Shown here piece after piece: positions 12,689 to 25,070 of a stretch of 64,000 nucleotides of DNA (positions within the stretch are counted from its first letter, which is position 1; each line of letters begins with the position of its first letter). Origin of the DNA: Neocallimastix lanati (nom. inval.). Its lineage: Eukaryota > Neocallimastigomycota > Neocallimastigomycetes > Neocallimastigales > Neocallimastigaceae. The stretch spans positions 276,001 to 340,000 of the forward strand of contig JACVTC010000121.1 in assembly GCA_016946835.1 (NCBI GenBank), read 5' to 3'. Both the position numbers and the translations under genes were made by a program. The notes under the pieces were generated by a model. The model saw only the letters and a program-made list of their open reading frames with translations, was not told the DNA's origin and made no database searches.

Positions 12689-13804
12689 CCTTTTTACATG
12701 TCATTTTGATGCTAATTCTTCGTTTTTCAATATATAAACAAGTTGGAAATATTAACAACTGGAACTCAGAAAAAAAGGAAGGTGATGGTTATATGAATTC
12801 AATATTCAAACCAATATGTATCTGCCTTCAAGAAATCAGTAATAGTGAATTTATTTTCAAAAAAAAAATCCTTAATCCCCAGTACTTTCTGGTTACATTT
12901 CATTTTTTTTAAGGGCTAACAATAAGCTCCCTAGTATGAGAGGTCTATTTATGGGTATTCATGCATTTTATTCATATATCATTAACCAATTATATAGCCT
13001 TTCTTAATCTTAATATGGCCTGTGTCTCTATTCCCATCTACAGCATTCTCGCTAAATTATTTAATTTCGATATGCGTGATAAGTGTTTCAATTTCATTTT
13101 CTAAACTTTATCTAACTTCCAAAACAAGAGCTCATTACCTAAACATACTATCTAATGAATTTCCTGTTAATCGAAGAGTTAGACATGATTGTCTATCCCC
13201 TCCTATATTATTTAATTTTTTTTACAAATGATATTTTAGATAATTATGATAAATATAGTGTGTATATTGGAAATTAAAAAAATGGTGTGGCGGTCTCTTT
13301 GCAGACGATATTGTGATAATTGCATCAACTGAAACTAAAATGAAGGCTTTCTTTCGTTATGTATTTAATTCGGTATCAATAAATGTATTACCATAGTTAT
13401 CAAAGCTTTAAATTTTATAAATTACCATGGTTATGAAGATCCTACGTTTTACCTGGGATGTATTAGGTTCCCAAAAAATCTACTTAAATATATATAAATA
13501 TCCCTTTCAGTAATGATTTTCTTTTTGGATTTAATATTTTGTGGGGCTTGAGGAATTCCATACGCATGATATGCCTATTGTGATTAGTGATTTTTATACT
13601 CTAAACAGTTTCATAGACGCCACCTATGGTGGGCTCTACTTTCCCTTGAGGATCGCGTAGAGTGTTTCTATATGGAGTTTCTTTGCTTATGGGGAGTTGA
13701 GAGCGACGACGCCGTACCGGTATGGCAGTTAATCATACACCCATATTAACATATGGGGGAGACAAAAGTCTTCAGTCTATAAAAAAAAAAAAAAAAAAAA
13801 AAAA
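12689..13804 (+). mobile_element. Decayed LINE: endonuclease and reverse transcriptase fragments, 3' end and poly(A)
   Basis: At 12700-12990 the plus frames read an AP-endonuclease-like start: MLILRFS, then a KPICICLQEIS block (the LQE of the catalytic Glu) and RGLFMGIHAFYSY. After an internal deletion, 13090-13330 reads RT pieces: VRHDCLSPPILFN and GGLFADDIV. At 13430-13470 the frame reads YEDPTFYLG, a C-terminal RT-region block shared with the 50.5-kb copy. At 13540-13605 it shares 'cctattgtgattagt' with the element at 54.65 kb. The sequence ends in a more GC-rich tail and 24 A residues (13781-13804). Many stops and deletions make it non-functional. The last ~180 bp could instead be a separate SINE-like insertion. 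Confidence 0.8.
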
Positions 13805-14128
13805 TAATAGTCTAAATTAATATAGTGCTAGTATAAGCAAATATTTCTTTAAAATATTCCTGTGATAGGATTTTTTTTTTTTTTTTTATGTTAAATCTAA
13901 ATAATAATGTTATGAAATTATTAATGAAATTCAAATAATATTTTCACAGATATTGTAAAATGTAATTATTAATATAAATACCTAAATTTATTTATTTTTT
14001 TATTTTTAATATCCATAAGTTTTTTTTTTTAATTTAGAAAAATTTTTGCTTAAGCCTAACCCTATCCTTATTCTTTTTTTTTTTCTTTTTTTTTTTTTTT
14101 TTATAAAAAGACTAAATATTTAAATAAT

Positions 14129-14173
<45 letters not shown>

Positions 14174-14352
14174 TTTATTAAGTAGTTTATATAAAAAATA
14201 TGACATAGTAAAATAATAATTAATTAAGAAATAACTTTTTTAAAATCTTTTACTTAGTAAATATTATATTTATCTATATACATAATAATTTTTTTAGTTC
14301 ATAATATATAGAATGTTTAAGTAAAAAAAAATTTTTAATATTCAAGTTTAAC

Positions 14353-14391
<39 letters not shown>

Positions 14392-14432
14392 ATTCATTCA
14401 AACTAATAATTTTAAACATTTTTCAAGTTATT

Positions 14433-14474
14433 AAATGTAAAGATATTGTATTTAAATACAATATCTTTACATTT
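14433..14474. repeat. Perfect 42-bp palindrome
   Basis: The left arm aaatgtaaagatattgta+ttt (14433-14453) is followed with no spacer by its exact reverse complement (14454-14474). Symmetry ends immediately outside these bases. RNA from either strand could form a hairpin and DNA could form a cruciform. Nothing nearby explains it. Confidence 0.95.
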
Positions 14475-14859
14475 TTGAATCTTAGTAATTTATCATATTT
14501 TTTTGAAGTAATGATAATTATTTCAAAAAATAGATTTAAATTTATATAATAATAACTAACGTGATTAATGTATTTAATTTATTATAATCTAATAAAAAGA
14601 TATATTTGATATTTTACAAAAAACATAAAAAATAATATATATAATATTTAATATTTTTATTTTAAAAGGTTCAAGTTCTTATAGAGTATTATTAATACAT
14701 TAAAAAAAAAAAAAAAGTTTCTTTAATTATATTAGCATTTTTTCGACTTTTTAATTTAATAATATTTTATTTTTATTTTAAGTTTAATTTTTAATTAATA
14801 TATGTATTATTTATTTTTATAAATTACATCTTTATTTAATAATTTTTAGTAAGAACGTT

Positions 14860-14945
14860 GCATGATTTATCAATAATATAAGCCGCGATTATATTTTAAT
14901 TATTTATAAATATTAATTGAATAATTTTATAATTTTATTAAAGTT
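14860..14945 (-). repeat. Possible 3' LTR remnant of copia relic
   Basis: The stretch tatcaataatata through tttataaatattaatt recurs with few changes at about 16095-16165. The two copies flank the RNase H relic (14986-15640) in the same orientation, as LTRs would. Only about 65 bp are clearly alike and no TG...CA ends or target duplication could be confirmed. Confidence 0.4.
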
Positions 14946-14985
14946 ATACTTTATTTTTAATACATCCTTTTAAGTTTCACTATAT

Positions 14986-15640
14986 TTAAAATTTAACAAA
15001 GATAGAGTCTCTAAATTTATTTAATAAATTTGTATTCAAGTACTTTGTAAATCCATTGACTAAATTGTATTCTGATTTTATGAAGTTCAATTTTCTTTTC
15101 TTTCGTTTTATAAATTCTCTTATATGATGATATTTTATATCCATATGTCTGGACTTGGGGTTTATTATTTCATTCTCTCTAATATAAATTGCCATTTATT
15201 GTCTACATTTATTATCATACATTTAAAATTTAGATTCAATTCATTAAATCCATTTCTGTACCATAGGCATTGCTTTGAATACTTGTTTATATTGTAATAT
15301 TCGCTTTTGGCAATAGAAACTAATTTACAATACTGGAATTTTGAATGTCATGATGTAGATTCTGGGCCCATTTTGATAATAAAACCGGTAGTTGGTTCCC
15401 ATGTCTCTTCATAAGCATCTAAATTTATATATATTTTTTTTTATTTTTTTTTTTTTTTTTTTTTTTTATTTTGAAATTTAGTCCATAATTTGGTTTACCT
15501 TTGAGTTTTCTGAAAATCTTCAACACATTATACCAATCTTTACAGGTTAAATTTTTTTGATTTTCTGGTTTACCAGGAATAGTATATCTAGCCGAGTTCA
15601 TATGGAGAGATTCAACAAGCTTCTTATTTCTTGTTGTATC
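14986..15640 (-). pseudogene. Ty1/copia polyprotein relic: RNase H C-terminal region
   Basis: Minus-strand reading gives, in order, copia RNase H-like blocks. At 15620-15480 is a KDWYNVLKIFRKLKGKPNYGL block (compare the usual W...ILRYLKGTPNYGL). At 15420-15250 is TTGFIIKMGPESTS, then AKSEYYNINKYSKQCLWYRN (compare ALSSTEAEY...A..EALWLR). At 15195-14986 is SRHMDIKYHHIREFI, then NLVNGFTKYLNTNLLNKFR (compare KHIDIRYHFIRE, then ADIFTK). The last block is an open frame of 69 codons ending in a stop. Earlier blocks need frame changes and a T-run at 15440-15468 interrupts them. No integrase or reverse transcriptase part could be recognised upstream. Confidence 0.8.
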
Positions 15641-16094
15641 TTACTTTCAAGTTATTTTTTTAGTTCATTTTTTCTTTTTTCGAAAATCTGGTATTTATTT
15701 CCATAATCATGTTCAAAATATGAATAGGGGTTGAATTTTTAAAATCTAACATTATTATTATTATTATATCTGATATACTATTGTTTATCAGATATTTAGC
15801 TAACTAATCTTATTTGATCATTTTCAATAGAGTAGATCATCTCTTCATTTTATATTCAGATAATCTTTTGCATCTTATTTAGCTGTCTTTGACCTTTCTT
15901 TGGACTTTATCTTTTCTTCGTTAACATAATCTTCGACATCTTTAATGGCCAATAAAAGATGTTAACAGATCTTTTGTTACGATGATACTATCAATCATTT
16001 TTCTTAAGTAAATAATTTTATTATATTTTTTACCATGCTAATTTATGAAGACTCTTAATCTTTTAACTTTTTATTTATTAATAACATATATGTT
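15641..16094 (-). other. Unassigned sequence upstream of copia RNase H relic
   Basis: Composition is less A+T-extreme than the flanks and the minus strand gives short Lys/Glu-rich frames without recognisable motifs. It lies between the RNase H relic and the putative second LTR-like copy, so it may be scrambled internal copia sequence. Confidence 0.3.
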
Positions 16095-16165
16095 ATATCA
16101 ATAATATAGGTCATGATTATTTTTATTTGTTTATAAATATTAATTAAAGTATTAACAAATTTTAA
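16095..16165 (-). repeat. Possible 5' LTR remnant of copia relic
   Basis: Partner of 14860-14945: shares tatcaataatata and tttataaatattaatt with the same spacing. The ~1.2 kb between the copies is far shorter than a complete copia element, so most of the internal region would be deleted if these are LTRs. Confidence 0.4.
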
Positions 16166-16594
16166 AAAAATAAATAAATAAATAAATATAATAATATATG
16201 AGAAAAAATTTTATAATACTTTGAAATTAAAAACAATTAAAAAAAAAAAAAAAAAAAGAAATTCTTTATACTTTTATTAATATATTATGTGTTAAATATT
16301 TTATAATAATTAAAAAATTTTAGATTTGAACCTTATAAAGTTAAAATTGTATTAAAAGTTTAAATGCTCACTTTTTTTTTTTTTTTTTTGTAGTAAAAAA
16401 TTATAAAAAAAAAAATTAAATTTAAAATGTGTTTAATTGTAACATTCAAATATTTTTATATACATCAGTAATTAATTAAAAAACGAGAGAAATTTTAATT
16501 ATAATTAATTTTGTAATTATAAAATTAAGTTTATAATTAAAATAATAGAATTTTTTTTTTCTGTTTTATTCCTTGATCTAAACTATAGGGTAGA

Positions 16595-16634
<40 letters not shown>

Positions 16635-19600
16635 TTTGATTTATTATATTAAAAAACTTTATTTTATATATAATATATTTTACTATTATTATTAAAAAAT
16701 AAATTAATATTAATTATAAACTTAAACAAATTTAAGAAAATAAATAAATAAAAAAAAAAAAAAAACATATTTCAACTATTTTTGTAATTAACATAAATTA
16801 CTATTAAAATAATCATATTTACTATATAATTTATGTAAATTATAAATTATTAGATATTCATTAATGTCGTATTATTGATTTTAAGAAATAACCGTTTGAA
16901 AAAACTTTTATAAATTAAAGATAATAGTTAAATTTTATTTGTTTTTATTTGTTTTTTAATTCAACTATGGTAATATTAAATTAGGCTGATATATTTGATA
17001 TAAAATAAAATGCAAAATAATCTATAAATTGTTTATTTATTAAATATAAATATTTATATATAATATTTATATATAATATTTATATATAATATTTATATAT
17101 AATATTTATATATAATGAAATTAATTCATAAAAGTAATTTAATATCTACAATTTATCATTCCTTATTTATCTATTTATTATTTGTAATAAAATATGATAT
17201 GCATAATATTTTTTTTTTTTTAATTTTTCTATCCTATCTTTATCCTTGATAATTTGAGAACTTTTTATAAAATAAATTAATAATAATAAAAAACGAAAAT
17301 TTTCTATAAAATTTTAAACTGTAATGTTTAAATTGGTTATACTAACAAAATTAATAATCATTTTGGTTATTTTGTTAGTCTCTAATTATTATTAAAACCA
17401 TTAATATTACGATATTATAATAAATTATATTATATTATATTATATTATAATAAATTATATTATATTATAATAAATTATATTATATTATTTATATATTTAA
17501 TTTTGTAATATTTTTTGTTCATATAAAAAAAAAAGTTTTTTTTATTTTAAATTTAAAATTTTGTGGCAATTCATTATCTCTATTTTTATTTATTAATTTA
17601 TATCAAAATTTTAAATAATATTAAAATAAAAATTATTATTTTTTATTAAAACTAATTATTATCGACCAATAGGTATTAAAATAAATCAAAAAAAATATTT
17701 TTTTTCATATTTATTAGTAATATTATTCTATTGAAGTAATATTTAATATTTTTTTGTATAACTAATTAAATTTAATATTTACAAATAACAAAATCTAATA
17801 TTTATAAATAATATTCTTTTAATATCGCTCTTAGAAATATAAAATATATTAAATGTTATTAATATTTGCTTTAATTAATGTTAGTAATAATAAATTATAA
17901 AAAAAAAAAAAAAAAAAAAGATAAAAAATATAGTTCAGTAATAAATTTTGATAATATATATATAAAGAACATCTAGTAAATAAAAAATAAAAAAATAACC
18001 TATTTTCAAAAATTTACATATAATATATAAATAAATAAAATAATTATATTTATGGATATTCATACTATTATCCATATGTTATTTTATATAGTGTTTATAT
18101 ATATTTTATTTTATAAGATATATAATTATAATAATAATATAAAAATTATATATATAGAATTAAATAAATAAGCAAATAATAGAGAATAAATTTTATTTTT
18201 TCTTTTTTTTTTACAATAAACTCTTTTTCTTATTTTTTTTTTATTTTTTTTTTCTTTTGAATATATTTATGAATGATACATAAATTTTATTGGTAAGTTT
18301 TATTATATAATAAGATAGTTTCTAATGTAAAAAAATCTCAATAATATATTTATTTATTTACAATATTAATATAAAGGAAAAAAAAAATTTTTTTATAATT
18401 CACGTTACACAATGGTTTTGATTTAATTTAATTATTTAAAATTTAATTATATAATACATTATTCTATTCCATAATTTCTTTTTTTTTTTTTTTCATTTTT
18501 TTATATAAATTATACTTTATATAAAGTATACAAATATATAAAATATATATTTTTTAATAGATAAAGATTAAAATTTTTATTTTCTTTCTAATAAGAATAT
18601 TTCTGTTTTACTGTCATAATGAATTATATTAATTTTTTATTTAATCAGTAATACAGTTGTTAAATTATTATATATATTTTATATAATAATTAAGTTTTGT
18701 TTATATCATAAACTAATTATGACATAGCAATGACATAATAATAATAATTATTTTTATTTTTTTTTTTTTGAAAAATAAAAAATAAAATGTAAAAAAGAAG
18801 AAAGTGGTTATAAAAAAGTAAAATAGTTGGGTATAATTCATAAAAACTAATAATGAATAGTTTTAATAATAAATTGTTTTATAAAAGTATTAATTAAATT
18901 TATATGTAATAAGGAAAAGAAAAAAATAAAATAAAAGTCATAATTTTATCTGTTTATGATTAAATTAAAAAAAAAGTTCATTTTGACTAATTTATTAATG
19001 ATGTGATATTGGGTTTTTGTTTTTAATTACATTTTACCACCAACTATATATATAAAATATAATAATTCCTTTTTTATAGGTTTATTCAATATTTATTTAG
19101 CCGTTTTATTTATTTATATTGAATAGTATGTATTTTTTTATTTTTATTTTTTTTTTTTTATTTAATATACTAATTGTTTACTTGTTTAAAATACTATTCA
19201 ACAAAAAAAAAATTTTTTTTTTGAACCTTTTATAAAATAATTTATTAAAGGTATTTAAAGTTTTATTAATACATTATACATTTTATAATTACAAAAAATA
19301 AATTTTAATTATTATAGTATTCTACTAATTTTAAAAATAAATAATTAATATAGTGTATTATTTGTATTACTATTAAAACTCTAATGAATAATTGTAAAGT
19401 GTTTCCTTTCCATTAAATAAATCATTCAATAGATAGTGAATTAACAAATTTTATTTATTAATATGTAACAAAAAAAAAAAAAAAGGCTTTAATTATTAGT
19501 AGTAGTAGAGTAGTAGTAGTAGTAATCATCTCTATATTATTAATAATAAATAAATAAATCACAAAGAATATAATATTACTGGTAATTTATATTTGTAACT

Positions 19601-20997
19601 AAAATTAAATGAATAGATAAATATATTATAAATAAAATTTAATAAATTAGATTTTTTTAATATTAAAAAAAAAAAAAAAAAAAAAAGGAGAACAAAAAAA
19701 ATATATTTTTAAAATTATCATAAATTAATTATATTAAAATAATTTAATACTTAATAATTTTTTATTAAATATAAGGTTTGTAATTTTTTTTTTAAATAAT
19801 ATTTTTATATATTCAAATATAACAATATATGTATTTATAGTATGTAATTATTGGTTAAAAGTACAAAATATAACTATAAGTCATATTATAAAATTAAATA
19901 CGAGGTTTATTCCATAAAATCATATGCCTGATATAATAGTTACTAATCTATAATAATTACTAAGTTGAAAAATTTTACAATATATATTTAATTATATTTT
20001 AATATATATAAGTAATTACAATATTATTTATTTAATTATTAATGAATGAATAAAAATAAAATTATTTTCTTTAAAAATTTTTTTATCATTTAATGTTCAT
20101 TTTAAAAATTTGAGATAATAGAAAAATAAAAAAAAAAAAAGAAAGAAATAAGAAAGGAAATCTTTATTATTTTTATAATTTTTATTGTTAATCAATGTAT
20201 TAAATTATATTTAAATATTTAATAATTAACTTTTTTTGTATTAATTTTTATTAATATTATTAATTTTAATATAAATAATTATTAATTTATTTATTTTCTT
20301 AATGTATATTTAATAAAATAATTAATTAAAAAAAGTTTTAAATAAAAAAAAAAGTTAACGAAAGAAGCATTAATGCTTTATTAATTTTTATGTAACTTAA
20401 TTAAAATATATTTCTTTTTGAAATTTATAAATTTTAAAAGGAATATAATATAATAAATAATAAATTTTTTTTAATTATCATTTATTTAATATTAGAATTA
20501 ATGATTGTGAAAGTAAATATTTATTTATTTATAAAAAACATACACATGACAAATTACTAAAATCTATTTATATATTTAAATTAAGTGTATAATAATACAT
20601 AAAAATAAAATAAAATAAAAAGCTTTTCATATATATTATATAATTTTTAAAAATACATATAATATATATTATAGAAATTAAAAATATAGTTATTTTTAAT
20701 AACTAACAGAAAAAATAAGATAAAATAAAATAAAAATTGCAAAAAATAGTTAGTTTATAAAAAATAACAACTCAGCTATAAGAAAAAAATATTATAAATT
20801 TCAAATATTAAATAATTATATCTTTTTTATATAATTATAATTAAGAAACTTTTATATAAAAATAAATAAAAAAATATATGTTATAATTTATAATAATTTA
20901 AAAATTATTACATATTGGTAAAATTAGTCCCAAATTCAAAATAAATATACAAAAATTATAGCTAATAAAAAATATATTAATTTTTATATATATAAAA
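16166..20997. other. Long A+T-rich non-coding region
   Basis: Nearly 5 kb without a credible ORF. It contains (AT)n at about 16593-16615, a 13-bp tandem repeat (17047-17115), an imperfect ATTATATTATA-type array (17405-17490), poly(A/T) runs, and an impure (AGT)n at about 19498-19523. The 3' end is the presumed promoter of the 733-residue gene. Confidence 0.6.
17047..17115. repeat. 13-bp tandem repeat, about 5 copies
   Basis: The unit atatttatatata is repeated about five times essentially without change. Confidence 0.9.
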
Positions 20998-23199
20998 ATG
21001 GGTGATACTGCTGGAGCTTTGTTAGAAGATTTTTATTATAGACAATTTTTTAATACTTCACTAAATTTAAATATTGAAAATTCCTTTCAATCATTAGAAA
21101 CACTTACTAATGAAAGTAGTAATCAATTAAGAATTATTACGCCTGAAAGGAATGTTAATTTTGAAGATGTAAATTCAAGACACAATAGAAATGATAATCT
21201 TTTTGAAGATGAAAATAAATTAAGTGACAAAAGTACAACATTATTTAGAAATAGTCACGAATATGATACATTACTTCCTTCTATTGAAAGTGTTGTTACT
21301 GATAATGACTTATCTGATTTAGCCCATGAATTTGAAGAGTATGGAAAATCGTTTACTAGAGATAATATATCTATCAAAAAAGAAGAAAGAGATAATTTAT
21401 TTCCGATTTCTGAACCAGCTAAAAAAGATTTTAGTAAAAAATTTAGAGTAGAAATCGATCCAAAGAGTAAATATACATATAATAATTTATATAACATCAA
21501 TACTGAAATTTTTTCGCCTACTTCTACATCATATAAATTTAATAATAAAAATGAAAACGAAGAAAAAAAATTTGTAAATGATGGGGAAAGACTTGATTTA
21601 AGATTTATTCAAAATGCACTTCTTTTCAATAATAAAAAAGGTGATAGAGAATTATATAATCCAAATGAAAATATATTAAAGGCTTTAAATGATACTAATA
21701 ATAAGAGAAATACTAAAAGTAGTTTTATAGATATTGATTTTGATTTAAATACAAAACATTTAAGTGCCATTACAAAAGTTGAAAAAGACAATTTTAGTAT
21801 CAATGAAGATGATGATATATCATTATATTCAAAAAATAAAATGAGTTATCAAAATACAAGACCGACCTATTTAACTAATCATCAACCTTCACAACCAATA
21901 CAAAGCAATTTTTACAATAAGACTACTAAAAGAGTTTCTTCTTCACCAAAACCGTCACCGTTAAGTGAATCAAATACAGAACATTATAATCGAATGGAAA
22001 ATAATTATGAAAAAACTAAAATTAATGATTCTTTCAATTTTAAAGATTATTTATCATTACCATTTGAAAAGGAAATGCGCAATTCAACTAGAAATATTCA
22101 CTCAAAAGAAAATAATGTAAATGATTCCAAATCATCTGATGATATTCCTCTTGCAAATATTACTGAAAGAAGAATCAAACCGCTATCTACACCATCTCTT
22201 TCAACCTTGTCAATTTCTGTTCCTGGCGATAAGAAAAGTTCCATGAATACAACAAATAATTCTGTCGAAAAAAGTAAAAAATTAAATTCTAAGCCATTGA
22301 TAGATTTAACAGAAGAAAATGAAAATGTTGACTATTTGAAATCAGAATTTGAAAATTCTATTGCTAATGATAATCCAAAACGTAAGGTTTCTACCAAAAT
22401 GTCAAAGAAAAAGAAAAAGAAGTATTATTTTTCATATTGTTGTAGTAGTAAAGTTCTTGAAAATAGTTTTATTGAAGAAGGTAGTAATAGTAGTAGATAT
22501 ATTAATAAAGATCTTTATATTAAGCACCAAAAGGAACAAATTCACAGTTTTGAAGTTAAAAGATTAAATAATTCAAAGGAAAAAAGTAGTAATTCATCAA
22601 GTTCGATTTCACAGCCATCTAATAAGAGTAATCGAAAAAGTATTGTTAGTTTCAAACCAAATTATCTTAGTAGAAGATCTGATGAATATAATGAAATGGA
22701 CCATGAAAATAAAATTAATAGAAATCAGAGCTTAAGTAGTGTAAGTTCCGTTGATGATAAAGAAAGTACATACTCTGACAGTACTTCATTAAGTAGTAAT
22801 GCAAGCAATTATTCTAGTGAATTTGAAAGTATGACCAGTGAAAAGAAATTTATTATAGAAATGAATAATTATTTAGATATTAATCTTAATAAGTCACCTC
22901 CAAAATCTATAATTGTACCAACAAATCAAACAAATTCACAATATATTCAATCAAGAAAAAGTGAAAGTCCTTCTTCATTTGTTAAAACCCCTTCAAGTCC
23001 TAATAATAATATTTCAAAGACTCAAAATACAAAATCTACAATATCAAATACTTCTTCATTTTATGACAGAAAAAAACAACATGTAAAATATTGTACCTCT
23101 TATGAAATTGATGAAAATGGAAATTGGAAGCTTGTAGAAAGAAGATATAATGATAGTAAAATTCTTAAAGTTGAGACTATCTCTAGAAAAATGATTTAA
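20998..23199 (+). CDS. Ser/Asn/Lys-rich protein of unknown function (733 aa)
   Basis: A single long frame from ATG at 20998 to TAA, with an in-frame TAG at 20959 upstream. I recognise no domain. The N-terminus (MGDTAGALLEDFYYRQFF) is the least biased part. Most of the rest is Ser/Asn/Lys/Glu-rich and probably disordered. At about residues 460-485 a basic run (KRKVSTKMSKKKKKK) is followed by a Tyr/Phe/Cys patch (YYFSYCCSS), which could be a nuclear localisation signal or a basic-cysteine membrane-association patch. The C-terminal ~45 residues regain normal complexity (HVKYCTSYEIDENGNWKLVERRY) and may be a conserved tail. A 733-codon frame in such A+T-rich DNA is very unlikely by chance, so it is a real gene. 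Its role cannot be inferred from neighbours. Confidence 0.85.
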   Translation: MGDTAGALLEDFYYRQFFNTSLNLNIENSFQSLETLTNESSNQLRIITPERNVNFEDVNSRHNRNDNLFEDENKLSDKSTTLFRNSHEYDTLLPSIESVVTDNDLSDLAHEFEEYGKSFTRDNISIKKEERDNLFPISEPAKKDFSKKFRVEIDPKSKYTYNNLYNINTEIFSPTSTSYKFNNKNENEEKKFVNDGERLDLRFIQNALLFNNKKGDRELYNPNENILKALNDTNNKRNTKSSFIDIDFDLNTKHLSAITKVEKDNFSINEDDDISLYSKNKMSYQNTRPTYLTNHQPSQPIQSNFYNKTTKRVSSSPKPSPLSESNTEHYNRMENNYEKTKINDSFNFKDYLSLPFEKEMRNSTRNIHSKENNVNDSKSSDDIPLANITERRIKPLSTPSLSTLSISVPGDKKSSMNTTNNSVEKSKKLNSKPLIDLTEENENVDYLKSEFENSIANDNPKRKVSTKMSKKKKKKYYFSYCCSSKVLENSFIEEGSNSSRYINKDLYIKHQKEQIHSFEVKRLNNSKEKSSNSSSSISQPSNKSNRKSIVSFKPNYLSRRSDEYNEMDHENKINRNQSLSSVSSVDDKESTYSDSTSLSSNASNYSSEFESMTSEKKFIIEMNNYLDINLNKSPPKSIIVPTNQTNSQYIQSRKSESPSSFVKTPSSPNNNISKTQNTKSTISNTSSFYDRKKQHVKYCTSYEIDENGNWKLVERRYNDSKILKVETISRKMI

Positions 23200-23778
23200 A
23201 TAAATAAATAATAAATAAAACTAAAAATAATAAATAAATAAATAAATAAATAATAAAAATAGAATATTAGAAATATTATACTCTTACAAATATTTAGATA
23301 AAAAAAAAAAAAAAAATACGCAATAATAATTATTTTTATTTTAAATTATAATTATTATTATTATTATTATTATTGTTGTTGTTGCTAACTCTAAAATAAT
23401 AATAAGAAGAAGAAGAGAAATAAGAATTAATAAAAATAATTATAATAAAAATAAAAATAAAAAAAAAATCAATATCAATATCAACATCAATATCAATATC
23501 AACATCAATATCAAAATCTAAATCAAAACCAAAATCAAAACTAAAACCAAAAAAAAAAAAAAAAAAAAAAAAATAAAATAAAATAAAATAAAATAAAAAT
23601 AAAAAAAATGAACAATTAAATAATTAAATTAAATAATTAAATACCAAATAACAAAAAAAAAAATTTTTTTTAAAGAATAAAATTTCTAATATTTAATAAT
23701 TAAATAAAATAATAATTTTAATAGATTAATAATATTAATAATTTTTTTTTTTTTTTTTGAACAAAATAATTTTGTTTG

Positions 23779-23811
<33 letters not shown>

Positions 23812-24078
23812 ATTATATATATAATCAATATTTATATATACATATAATAAAATTATAAGCTTATCAATATTCCAATATTAATATTTAATAAAACCAATAA
23901 TTATTAACAATATAAATGAATATATAGAATTAGTAATAATATATTTATTATAAAATATTTTATATTTTTACCAAAATCTCATAATAATCAATATACTCAT
24001 TGCACTACATAATATATAACATTATAAAAATTTAATCAGTATATATTATAAAACAAAAGACATTCATTATTCATGTAT

Positions 24079-24113
<35 letters not shown>

Positions 24114-24634
24114 AAAAAATAATATCGCTTTTTTCATTCATAATTATATCTTAAATTATTTTAAATTTTTATTTTATATAATATATATATACATATGTAT
24201 ATATATTTCATTGAGTTAAAATATATCTTTTATAAATAGTAGTATTAACACTTTTAATATTTTTTCTTATATATATATATATCTTTTATTATCATATTAT
24301 ATTTTTATTTTATTTTCAAGAAGCAATGAAACAAAAATAATAATAATAATAATAAAATAAATATATATATTCAAATTCCCCTCAGGTTATGTTTTTAATT
24401 TACAGTTAAGAGAAACAATTAATAAAATAAAATAAAAATTATTATATATATATAATTTTTATTTCTTATTTTTTTTTTATTAAAGTTTCCTCTTATATAT
24501 ATATATTTATTTATTATTTTTTTATTATAGAATTCTTTTATTTAAAATAAAAATAAAATAAAATAAAATAAAATAAAAATAATTATATTAATATTAATAT
24601 TAAAATATTAATAATAAAAGAAAACCCTTTTTAT

Positions 24635-24670
<36 letters not shown>

Positions 24671-25037
24671 AATATTTTGATTTTTCCCCATATTTGATGA
24701 TTTTAAGATTTAACCATTTAATAATATTCCTAATATATGTTTTATATTTGTAATTAAGTAATAAAATAATAATAACAAAAATATTAAAAGATTTTTTTTT
24801 CCTTCCTTATCCTTGAAAAATATTTATATATTTTTTTATATTTCTTTATAATTTAAAATTATACCAAAATACAATATATAGAAAATATTAAGAAATTTAA
24901 AATACAAAAAGTTTATATATACATATATAAACTTTAAAAAACATATTTATTATTATTATTATATTTTTTTTTTACTGAACTTTTTCATCTTTATATTTTA
25001 TTTTTTATATTTTTTATTATTATTTTATTTTAATTTT

Positions 25038-25070
<33 letters not shown>

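Larger units (their letters stand above)
13805..14985. other. A+T-rich DNA with dense poly(T) runs
   Basis: Several T-runs longer than 15 (about 13870-13886, 14083-14102, 14130-14166, 14360-14387) lie in an otherwise A/T sequence. It contains the palindrome at 14433-14474 listed separately. I see no gene. Confidence 0.5.

Noticed and set aside
13620-13790. tRNA-like features (gagttgagagcg, gcagttaatc) before the poly(A)
   Set aside because: Suggestive of a SINE head, but it may equally be the 3' end of the LINE it continues. With one copy and no target duplication found, it was kept within the LINE feature.
21255-21803. Minus ORFs inside the 733-residue gene
   Set aside because: Shadow frames of the long plus-strand ORF, which has the coding-like composition.
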